From assembly GCA_031213475.1 (NCBI GenBank), contig JARUPZ010000002.1:744001-808000 (forward strand): a DNA stretch of 64,000 nt, in the 5' to 3' direction. This DNA is from Nereocystis luetkeana (Eukaryota > Sar > Phaeophyceae > Laminariales > Laminariaceae). Shown here piece by piece: positions 45,293-55,900 of the stretch (its first letter is position 1; the number at the start of each line of letters is the position of its first letter). The notes under the pieces are model-generated. The model was given only the letters and a program-made list of their open reading frames with translations, was not told the origin of the DNA and ran no database searches. The position numbers and the translations under genes are program-made.

Positions 45293-46424
45293 CCCCCCTC
45301 ATCTTCTCTTCCTCCTCCTCCTCCTCCTCCTCCTCCTCCTCCTCCGCCCCCTCCTCCTCCTCCTCCGTCCCCTCCTCTTCCTCCTTCTCTTCCTCCTCCT
45401 CCTCCTCCTCCTCGTCCTCCTCCTCCTCCTCCTCCGCCCGCTCCTCCTCCTCCTCCTCCAGGAGTCTCCTGTCCGCCTCCTCGTCGTCCGACCCGTCGCT
45501 CTCCGTGTCGTCGCCGTCTGACCCACAAAGGGGAAATATACGCATAAAGGCTACATATGGCTGCAAATACTAATAATACCGTCTGCCGTCCTCGGCGGAG
45601 TCGATCTTCCTTTTCCTCGGCACCTCGTCAAAAGGTCAAGGTTTTCCACCGCGAACACTATTACGGGGGACCAGAGTAAAATATTACCAAATATTGGTAG
45701 TAAAAATAGCTACTTACAGAGATTTTTGTGAGTACCGTAGGTCCTATTCAATATGCCCCCCTGTAATACTCCTGTAACAGTTTGATCCTCTCCACCAACC
45801 TCCAACCTTGGCAAACATCCACCCGCACATGGCACGAAGACAATGGCGGGGTGTGCACCAAAACAGGCCTAGCGGCAACGAACAGAACGCAGTGTGCACA
45901 TGCATCCTCTCTATCGAAGTTTTGGAGCGAAAATGTTGTAGCGGGACCAGAGGACAGCTCGGCATTGTGAGCAATAATTGGTGAGCAGATATGTTAAAGA
46001 CAAGAAAAAAAAAAGTCGGAGCACGAAACCCGTTTGACGCACTGTCTGCGTTTCATGACGTCATATTGATGCTATTACGGGGGACCATAGTTAATAGGAC
46101 AAATTTTGTTAGTAAAAGTGGTTAAATAGATAGGTTTTAACGTATACCATAGGTCCTATTAACTATGGCCCCCCGTAATAGTGATAATCGTTCAAAGCTC
46201 GAACACGGCAAAATACCGGGGCAAGGAAAACGCCTACCTTCTTGAGGAAGAGGAAAGAGCGTGTCGCTCGCTTCGTTGCCCCTGCCAGAGGGTCTTAACT
46301 TGAATGCCTCCAGGGAGGCCTCGCTTGTTGCTATGGCGTCGAAGTTGGAAGGGTCTCGGTCGTCGTCACTATCAGCATCCGTTCGATCGTCGTTACCCAG
46401 TTGGGCGGTCGGCCAAGAATGCAT
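45293..46424 (-). CDS. Possible acidic (poly-Glu) protein gene, minus strand, partial model
   Basis: Exon 1, 46424 to 46238, starts with ATG and gives a Ser/Asp-rich stretch (TDADSDDDRDPSNFDAIA) up to a CAAGAAG|GTAGGC donor in phase 1. A small exon, 45615 to 45580, and an exon beginning at 45517 can follow in phase. The last gives DGDDTESDGSDDEEADRRLL and then a Glu tract of about 60 residues encoded by a GAG/GAA run. The downstream end is not found; the frame runs past 45293 without a clear donor. Family A MITEs at 46072 and 45658 would lie in its first intron. Acidic tracts of this kind are common in nuclear and nucleolar proteins. Because the (TCC)n run alone keeps frames open, the call stays weak. 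Confidence 0.35.
45300..45465. repeat. (TCC)n tract
   Basis: An imperfect TCC/CTC run of about 160 bp, purine-rich on the minus strand. It encodes poly-Glu in the proposed minus-strand exon. Confidence 0.95.
45658..45768. mobile_element. MITE family A, copy 7
   Basis: Ends CTATTACGGGGGACCAGAG and ATATGCCCCCCTGTAATAC. The interior is more diverged (ATATTACCAAATATTGG). About 111 bp. Confidence 0.85.
46072..46181. mobile_element. MITE family A, copy 8
   Basis: Ends CTATTACGGGGGACCATAG and CTATGGCCCCCCGTAATAG, with GTTAATAGGAC and GGTCCTATTAACTATGG arms. Close to copy 5. Confidence 0.95.
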
Positions 46425-46879
46425 TCAGGCTTTCCTCAGGCGGGTGTACGCCGAGCTAGGTCGTGGATGAGCACGAAGGGCAGGCGACGCACCTGCCAGA
46501 GTTGACGGGAGAGTTCACGTGGAGAGGGATGGCAGTAGTAGTGGTGCTCGCCGTGTTTCTCGCCTCGCGCTTGTTAACTTTGTTGTCATGATCGTGCTAA
46601 ATGCGTAGCGGTTTGGATGTCGTGTCTGCAGTGCTGACAGGATGTTCTCGTAGTATTAGGGCATTTACCTGACATCTCGATCATCGTGGTCACGGCAGGC
46701 TGAACGAAAACGTGGATCTATTGGAAGGGAGCAAGTGCATGATCCTAAGCGCAGCACCAGCACACCATCCCTTATCACTTTCGTCCAAATAGTACCAGAT
46801 GCCTGGTAGTATATGCATCATGGAAAAGTGAAAAATAACAAAAGTAGGGAAAAGGGTGGGTGGGGGGGTGCACTCATTA

Positions 46880-47058
46880 TCATGCATGGCCGTAGTCGTA
46901 TGGCCATAGACCCTCTCATCCCTACAATGCCGGGACGGAGCACGTCGGGCTTTCACCGACCAGGCAGATGTTGCGTGCACCAAGCGCGAAGCGCCGTGAG
47001 GTGTTGGGTGAGTCGCATGAAGGGTGAGCTAAATTCTACTAAGAATCGCGTTTGAGGC
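46880..47058 (+). repeat. Dispersed repeat R1, copy 2
   Basis: Matches the complement of 500-650. It begins with CATGCATGGCCGTAGTCGT and has a short insertion relative to copy 1. It then continues with AATGCCGGGACGGAGCACGT through GCATGAAGGGTGAGCTA. It lies immediately left of the LINE remains, so it might be the 5' part of that element or an older neighbour. Confidence 0.6.
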
Positions 47059-47099
47059 GGATTTTCGTGCTAATGGATGACAGCGTCAATTAATTGATA

Positions 47100-50000
47100 A
47101 TCTCTGGTGTGGCCAGTTCCAGAGGCAGCAATGGGTTCACTATGCAACTGCCTCGTGGGTGCCTTACGGCCGACCGATCGACTTACCCACCCACCAAGCC
47201 TCGTGTTGCCCACGCACTCACCCCGTCGGAAGAAACAAAACAAAACAGTCAAACAAAAAAACAGGAAAGGGATGATTGGAACCAAAGGTTGCCGTGTTGG
47301 TGGGGCGTGGGACGGTCGCGCGGCCGCGGGGGGTCGGGTGGCGATCGGGAGCAGGCGGTGTACAAACAATATACTCAAACACTCATAACTGTGAAAAAAT
47401 CCAAAACGATTACTACGACCGAAGGGTATCGCGGTGTCACAATAATACTCAGCGGGGAACGAGGAAAGTGGGACACATTGGTGGCCAAGTTCCCTCCCGA
47501 AGACCATGCCGCCGTGTCCGCGGCGGCGGCGGCCGCAGTGCTAGCGAGCGGCACCGAGGTGGAAGATGGAAACGCCCCCCTGTGGCGCCCTGACGATGAG
47601 TATGCCTTCGATGTGCGCTTCGACGTCATCAACCCCCGGAGCGCCCTCTCAGGCCCCGGAAACGACGGTCAACGATTTTCTCATCACCAATCCATCATTC
47701 AAACCGATATCGGCAGAGAGGAGTTCGGAAGTGGTATGACAGCCTTCTGCCGGAGAATCGTCGATGAGCCAGACGCGTTCCCGCCAGAGTTCTGGCATCT
47801 CTTCCTGCAGTCGAGCTTCATTGCGTTGGGGGGAAGGTGCCGGCCGGTTTGCGTGAGCAGGGCATGGAGGAGGCTCATCACCGCAGGGGCTATGCGATAG
47901 TGGCGATCGCGGTAGGAGGAGGTAAGCCGAGAGGTGAGGCAGTTTGGGGTCGCCGTACCCGGAGGAGTGGAGCATGTCGGATTGATGGCTAGGATGTTAC
48001 ACGAGACGGGCAACTGGCTTGTTCTCACGGACTGCTCCAACGCCTTCAACACCGTCAAAAGGACGGCGGGGCAATTACGGGGGACCATAGCTAATAGGAC
48101 CAAATATTGTTAGTAAAAATGGTTAAATATATAGGTTTTTAAGTATGTCATAGGTCCTATTAACTATGGTCCTCCGTAGTAGAAGAGGTGGCAAAATTCT
48201 TGCCAGCTCTCACGCCTTTAGTGGCCAAGTGCTACGGCACAAGACCAGCCGACGTGTTTTTCCGGATGGACTCAGGAGAGACCAGGACGATCGCTTGCTC
48301 CTGCAGTGTCCAGCAAGGGGACCTCATGGGACCAGCAATGTTCTGTCTGGCGTTGCGACCGGGGCTGAAGCGATTCCGGCAGGAACTCGAGAGAAAAGGA
48401 GTGGAAGCCTTCGCGTACATAGACGATGTCTCTCTCGGCCTTACGGGGATCACGGCCAACACGATTAGAGCATTCGCCTTCCTCCGACGAGAGCTAGATG
48501 ACATCGGCATTGTGGTCAACGCCGCCAGAAAAGTGGCACTATGTACCACCAAAAGGGCTCTCCCCGACGATGGAGGAGATTTCTCCCCTTGAAAGCGTTG
48601 AGGCCCGCATCGCAGACGAAGGAGGGGTGACGGTGGTGGGTGTTCCGATCGGCACGGAAGAATACGTGCGGGGGCGACCAATGGAGGTAGTGAGGGATGG
48701 GGGCGCGGACCACCCTTGCGCGCTGCCTCGCTAACATGCCCGACAAACAGGCGGCTGCCCTCATCACCGTCGAATCTCTCGGGCAACGGACGAGTTACAC
48801 CTCGAAAGGGCTCTGGACACGGGGTTGTCCCTTGAAGCATGTAAAAGAGCAGACAACGGGGCGCAGTGGGCGTACGAGAAAATCCTCGAACTGTCGGGAG
48901 CGGCTGAGGCACAACCGTTTTTCCAGGAGGGGTGCCCGGATAGTCGGCTGACTCTCAAACCTTACGAACAAGCCCAAGCACGCCTTTCTACGGGAGCGGG
49001 AGGGTTAGGGCTGCCGTCGACAGAAGCAAGGAGAATGTCGGCATCCATCGGGAGCAGGGTGGGGCCTTGCAGGAGGTCCTAGCAGACCTCACACGCCCGT
49101 TAGGCGATAAAAGGGGGCTCCCAGAATCGAGCATTATTGCTCAGCTGGGAAACAGCTTGCGGGAGATTAGGGATACATGGGGGGTGTCACAGGAAGCGAT
49201 GGCGGGCATCGCCCCCGAATCTTGGTTAGAATGGGGTCTAGGCGCAGAGGGGGACCTGGCCCCAAGACCCCCAGAGGTCGAAATGCTGGCTGCACATGAC
49301 GTCATAACCACGAACTCACGCGATTTCCAACAGAAGCTGGGCAAGCTGGTAAACCAACGTCGGCACGCAGCCCACGCTGCCTCGCTGGAGAAGCTCCCGG
49401 AGACAGCACGTCCCCCCGAACCGGGCGATCCCATGGGTGGAACCGAAACCAAAGCCCTCGCCAAGGCTCGCTACAGGAGCCTACAGGGGGGCAAGCGCCA
49501 CGGCATGCCTTCGGGGGAGACGAACCGACTCACTCCGGGTCATACCCGCAGAAGAGTTTGTGGGCATGGGAAGGCGGTCCATTGGGATAGAGGAACACGT
49601 GGCAGTGAGGTGCCCCTGCTGCGATGCAGTCGACGTGGACACTCGCCACGCGCGCATCTGCTCCAGAGCAGGGGCGCAGGTAAATCAACACCAACCGCTC
49701 GTCCACGCGATGTCACGTTGAAGTGGCTGTGAATTCCACACCAAGTGAAAAGCGGCGAACCGTTCACCGCAGACCGAAATCCGCGGATAGACATTGTCGT
49801 CAGGAGAGGAGGTCTACGGGATGCTCCTGATAGGGAGTATAGGGAGAAGCCCATCCTGCTGGGCGTCACCCATGCTGACCCTCAAGCGCAGATACACCTG
49901 CGTGGAGGCAGTGCCGACCACGATGAATCAGCTGCCTCTACCTTCCAGGCGCGCGAGCGCCAACACTGCGCTCGTCCGGGATATGTGTCCTTTGACGAAC

Positions 50001-50410
50001 AGAGTCACAAACTTGCCACTTTAGCGGTGGAAAGCTTTGGGCGTCTCGGGGTAGAGGGCAGTAAGTTCATCGACCAGCTGGCAGCTAGTGTCGTGGGGGG
50101 GAAGGATGGTGGGTCGATGGGAAGGAAAGGGCTGATGAAGGAACGCCTACTCCAAATCGTCTCGGTAACTACACAGGTTGCCACTTCGAGGAGGGTATCG
50201 CGATTTAGACTCCAGCTCAGGGGTCGTCAGGAATCGAGAAGGAACAGGGGGGGGGAGATGACAGACCCACACCGATGGCGCGGGGATGGAGCTTAGATGC
50301 GGCTTAGGATTTAGGAATAGAAGTAACGAGTACATATTAAGATGTAGGAGGGAGCAAAGATAACACATAAAGTATCGTAGATAAAACATAAAAAGGAAGT
50401 AGACATAGAA
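47100..50410 (+). mobile_element. LINE-type (non-LTR) retrotransposon, decayed
   Basis: The leading part (from about 47456) includes NDGQRFSHHQSIIQTDIGRE and PPEFWHLFLQSS. Reverse transcriptase motif A (LTDCSNAFNTVKR) is at about 48018-48060, followed by an inserted family A MITE. Then come VQQGDLMGPAMFCLAL (about 48311) and the catalytic AYIDDVSLG (about 48414). The C-terminal part (49067-50230) has a Cys/His cluster (RCPCCDAVDVDTRHARIC) and a PRIDIVV ... LLGVTHADP stretch that resembles a restriction-like endonuclease. The conserved tail GSKFIDQLAASVVGGKDGGS follows. No N-terminal APE endonuclease was seen. The frame changes at least four times and there are in-frame stops between 48592 and 49067, so it is inactive. 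The 3' end is near 50410 (A-rich); no poly-A tail or target duplication was identified. Confidence 0.85.
48074..48180. mobile_element. MITE family A, copy 9, inside the LINE
   Basis: ATTACGGGGGACCATAGCTA at the left and TAACTATGGTCCTCCGTAGT at the right. It lies between reverse transcriptase motif A and the next conserved block, so the MITE moved after the LINE had inserted. Confidence 0.95.
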
Positions 50411-52908
50411 GATAGATAGACCATGTGCACAGGTTTCCTGTGTATATGGGGATTTCTTCTTTCAGAAATGTTTTGATTGATCAGCGTGGAAGCTCATGCT
50501 GCACATTGTCGGATGGCAAGCCTAATAATAATAATATTAAAGATGCTACGGCGACCCCCCCCGCCCCCGCGGACAACCCCACCCCCCTCCGTCCCGGCGT
50601 CGTAGGGGTGCGAGGGTCTCTGGTCATACGACCTCGGCCACGCATCCCCCCCCTACCTCTTACCAGGTATTTCTGACTGCTACAAGAAGATCGCAGTCTC
50701 ACCGACGAAATCGAAGGCCATCTTGTGGACCATAAGCAGTACCGGGGAATCGTCGCAAGTGCGCGTTCTGGCCCTGTTGGGCGTAGGAATGTCTTGTGAA
50801 GGTGGATGTACAAGCTGATTTTCCGTAATTGCGCGTAAGGCGTATAAGGAGGAGCCCTGATTCGCCGTAACCGTCATCCCTGGTAAAAAGTATCGTGCCA
50901 GGTACAATACGTACGTACACATACCAGTACACGAAAAAATCACGACTGAGATATCGATCGTACGTCAAGACTACTACCATTAATATATATATCAGGTGCC
51001 TACATCCTCGGAGTAAACCGCACTTTGATGACGGTCAGAGACAGGCCCGACTATTAATAGGGTGGAAGAAACGAGCTAACTGGGTTCGAACCGGTACACG
51101 AAAACTTGAGAAATAGGTGTGGACAGGGGTTTCCTCTCGCTCTCCGGGGCGCTAAAAAAAAAAACTACGAGTACGTACTCGTATTAATAACTACTGGTAC
51201 CAGGTAACGCATTTTGCATTTAGCTCTGGAGTTTGATCCTATAAAGCTCTATGCAAGACTACAATAGACGAGGCGTACTACGCAGCTTGCAAAGCTGAGT
51301 ATCAATTATTTAATCAGTCGAACTCACAGCTGACATATTTCATAATTTTACCAGTTTTAGTTGGGCAGATGAGCACTTTTGAACGCAAGGCTAATCCGTA
51401 CCAGTATACGTCACCTCGTTTGTACGTACACCTAACCTGTAGTATTAACAGTGCTTTCGCATACATTGCCAGCATGATGAGGGCGAATAAACTTTAAACT
51501 GTTGTGTGTGGATCTGATGGTATGATACAATTTGAACGAAGCCAAATCAGCCCCCCCCCCTCGCTTTCCCTTGCCTTTATCAACTGATCGGGTCGAATCG
51601 ATCACGCGCTAAAGGCAAGGGGGAGCGAGGGGCTGTTGCTGTTCTTCGAGGGGTCAGCGGAGGCTGACAGCACCGCCGCCGGCGTTCACACAACGACTCG
51701 CGCACTCAAGCAGCGCGTGATCTGTTCGACCCTCTTCCACCAGATAATAAGCCATCAACGTCGCCGAGCGTACCAGCAACCAGCAGGGTATACCAGGTAC
51801 GTCTGAAAATAGTCGAGCGTAGGCGCGGGTGCCGCGCGACAGTAGCAGTGGTTGACAGCAGTGTCGCAGCATACCAGCACGCCCATCGAGAATTTAGATC
51901 GACGGGCATACAAGAACTGCTGTTGTCAACATCAAATCTACGATCTGCACATCTACGCCCTAAGATCTACGCTCTACCCCCTACCGATCGACCGATCGTT
52001 CCTTGACGAAACGTTACATTGTTAACGACAGTTTCGTATACTGCGTTGTACGGGCATATTCTTATTAAAGAAGTGTCGGGACAAGGCGATCACGCCGCCC
52101 CTCGCAAAACACCAAACCGCCTTCTGGCTGCTTCTGGTGTATCAACTGGCAAAGGGCCTCTCAAGCCGTGGGGGCTTACACATATACCTGCGGCGTTGGT
52201 CGATTGGAGCGCTTACCGCCCGGCGTGATGTAATACTGGTCTTCTGAGATAGGAGAAACGACGCACACACACATAGCACGCGAAGAGGTGCGTGCGCAGG
52301 TTGGATACAACAAGGAACACAGCACCTACTTTGTATCACACGACTGGCTTCCGTTGCGTAGACAAACCACTTGGAATTAGAGTCAGATTTAGGTTTCTGT
52401 GCAGCATGACGTTTTCGCACCATGTACTACGTACGGATGCACGGCGCACGTACACACACGTCAGCCCTTCTTCGTTGGCAGTGCATAGATGCGTAGATCG
52501 ATCGTACTCGTACCCGTAGAGTCGGCTATGTATCATGAATACCCCGTGATGCTCATTATCAGGCGTTGGATATGCACCTTGTTGTTGTCGTCGCGCCATG
52601 TCGGAGGACGAAGAAAGCAATACTCGAAACTCAACTCTCACTATTGTACGAGCACATGTAGACCAGTCCGCCGTGTAGACTATTAATAGTCCTCGTACGA
52701 GCCCCAATAGTCGCCGAAAGCGATGCCGTTTACGTACACACAGCGTACCATAGACCTGCATCGTTTGTATGTCTTGTTCCCGCCGACCCGTCCAGTATCA
52801 TCGCCACCAAAGCCGTGTACTTGTACGGAGGAGACGCGGCCGCAAGTACTGCTGTAGTGCAGCAACCACCGCTCGCTGGAGGACTGGAGGTTGTACGCAT
52901 GATATGAT
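50411..52908. other. No supported gene; upstream of the third gene
   Basis: Contains a short inverted-repeat element (51548-51635), poly-C and poly-A runs, and TACCAGGTA / TATTAATA palindromes. Any promoter or 5' UTR of the gene starting at 52909 should be in the last few hundred bases. No TATA or initiator could be picked with confidence. Confidence 0.4.
51548..51635. mobile_element. MITE-like inverted repeat, family D
   Basis: CAGCCCCCCCCCCTCGCTTT and CCCTTGCCTTTA at the left are mirrored by TAAAGGCAAGGGGGAGCGAG plus GGGCTG at the right. The arms are about 30 bp around a 28-bp centre. Only one copy was seen. Confidence 0.7.
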
Positions 52909-55900
52909 ATGGTAGTCGAGGGAGGAGATCGTCGTCGAGAGGGAAAGGACACGAAGCATCGACATCCTCCAAGCTCCCGCGAGGATGACGACGATGATGA
53001 TGATGACGATGATGATGAGGATGATGACGATACCGGAGAGCTTGAGGAAGCACCGTCTAAGTTTAAACTGTCTGGGGACGATACGGGCAGCGGAATCGAC
53101 TACAATGTTCTAGACGAAGAATCCTGGCAGAGGTTGGAGGTCTACTGCAAGGTGACATACTCGGACATTTCGGAAATGAGCTCGTCCACTATCCACTACT
53201 GCTGTTACTACAAACAGCACTACACTAATACTACTACCGTACCGTACTTCGTACTAGAGTACGTTACTTCATGTCTGCTTGCAAAGGCAGTATCGAGGAA
53301 GGTTAATGTTTCAAGAGACTCATTCCGCCTGGCTTCGGCACTACGTACGCCGAGGGTGTACCATTTAGAGGTTGGTCCGACGTTTGCCAGGGATGCTTGC
53401 TCGGTGCCAGTGGTGCCAGCCACCGTGCTTCTACCACACACCGCATACTGCTGTAGTACTGTATTGCGTGACAAGGTATCACATAATACGGCCTGCATGT
53501 CTACATGCCTGCATACAAAGGTAACATCAATGTGTTCTGAGATCCACCCAACGCTTGGGTACTGATGACCCGAACGCATGCCATTGAGCTTGGTTCCGCT
53601 TACCAGGTATGCCAGATGTACGAGGAGCGCCGACTGCCATGCTACATATACCTAGCACCACTATGGGGGTACAAATGAAGACCAGTTGGTCTTCATATTA
53701 ATATATAAACGTTGCTGATATCCGCCCCGAGTAGTACGACATATATAGGAGTACATGGTATATCCCGCTAGGAGCGCTCATACAAAAAATAGTGCACTCT
53801 GAGAAACGTGTTACATCTTCGCGCCGCCATGCTGTTGCGGCTTCTTGGACAACAGCGGTGATCGATGCCTGTTTTATCATCTATCTGTGAACGCAGAAAT
53901 GGGGAATCAAGCAAGCGCACCTTGAGTCCATCTACTCCAGATTTGCGCGCACCATCGTCCGAACGGAACACCTGGACTTCACCTCCAAGCCACAGTTCCA
54001 CGCCAGCCTCGACTTCCTGGCCGTGAGACCATGTAGTGCATCCAGGATACAATGTTTACTCTTATCAACCCTTCCGCTGGTTTCACCTGGGGGCATATTA
54101 ATAGTACGTAGTCGGAACCAATTACAATGTGTACACATATATACGGGGATATACGGTTTTTGGGTCCATCGTGAGTGTTGATTACTAGTAATATGTATTA
54201 CTATGCATTACTATGGCCCCTCGGGACAACAAGAAACCGGAATACTGAGCCAACGAGGCTAGATTTCTTGTTTGAAAAAGGGACCGTTCCACACTATCTG
54301 CTGCATTTTGTGGAGGTGTTTCCTACAGAGCTATAGGAGTAAAAGGTCGATCGAATACCCACACACACCCCAGGGCATTCCTTATAACAATCTTCTTTCC
54401 TCTGAACGGCGGGATATCTGGAGCGTCGGTACCGTATACGGCCGCACGTCGGCTTACTCCCCTCGTTTCAATGCCTAGGGAACCAGGGAGATATGCCTTT
54501 GGGGACGCACGCGCGAGCGCTTCTAAAAAAGAAACGTTCGAAGTGAGATTCGAACCCGTGTCCTCGACGACGTCAAATTGTGAAGGTATTACCTACTGAG
54601 CTACAGAGGTAAAAGACCGATAGATTGCCCATCCCAGGGTAATCCTTACAACATTTTTCAGTCTAACCGCTCCCGGAATCATCATAAATACTCCAGAGCT
54701 CTCAAGCGGAGTTTCTTTTGCAGGGGCCGGTTATATGTATCAATCCGTACCATACTTTCTCGACAGTAACGACGCAAGGCAGAGCCGATACCAGTCTGCT
54801 CGTGAATACAAGGGGCGTTTAGATAGCAACGAAACATCCAAACGTACCTTCTATTTTTAGTCAGACTGATACGTCACACGTGTTAGAAGCTGGAGGCCAC
54901 AGCGAACGACGGAACGGCGGTGGTATATAGCGATACGTGTACAACGGCTAGGAATAACCATGGTTGAATCGTGGGAAGCGAACCGGCAGCTTGTAAAAAG
55001 CCCGTTCTTGCCCCGGTCGGGATTTTCCCCAAAGTGTCAACATTCCGACGCGAAATGCGTGTGCATTAGCCAATATCCAAATGTGCAATACTCAGGCTAC
55101 ACGGACGCCCAGTACGCGGCTGCATCTATTTTTAATCCATAGTGGATGCGAACGAGGCTAGCCATGCGAACAAGGCTTGCCTTGCGTGGAATGTTTCTGT
55201 TGGGTGGCGCAGGGAACCAATTCATTGACCACTTCGGGGGGGGGGGCTAATGTAGTGAGAACCAGAACCCACGACGGACCCAGATACCAAGCTTTCCCCC
55301 TATGTTTGCACTGCATATTTGGTTTTGGTTAGTTCGTTACCCCGTAAGATGGGGGTGTGGATAATATAGTAGAGTAGGTGGTATGGGGGAAACCAAGTCT
55401 TGTTGTTTCGACCATATACCCGGGTAGGTACCCGGGTATCTCCAGATGTACGCCAAGTACCCGGGTACCTCCAGATGTACTCGGAAGAGTACCCGGGTAC
55501 CTCCAGATGTTCTCAGATAAGTACCCGGATACCTCCAGATGTACTCGGATAAGTGCCCGGGTACCTCCAGATGTATTCGGGTAGGCACCCGGGTATCTCC
55601 AGATGTACCCCAAGTACCCTGATACCTCCAGATGTACTCGGAAGAGTACCCGGATACCTCCAGATGTTCTCAGATAAGTACCCGGGTACCTTCAGATGTA
55701 TTCGGATAAGTGCCCGGGTACCTCCAGATGTATTCGGGTAGGCACCCGGGTACCTCGAGAGTATGTATGTACGCTACAACATACACCCTTGTAATTATAC
55801 GGGCTGGTCTTTGCGTCCGAAACACACGCAGGACGAGTTCATGGCAACCGCCGGGGAGTTCGCCGCACAAATATTTATCCAGACCTGGTTCTTACGGCCA

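Noticed and set aside
55415-55760. CRISPR-like array
   Set aside because: The units are adjacent and vary throughout; there are no constant repeats separated by unique spacers, and the DNA is eukaryotic.
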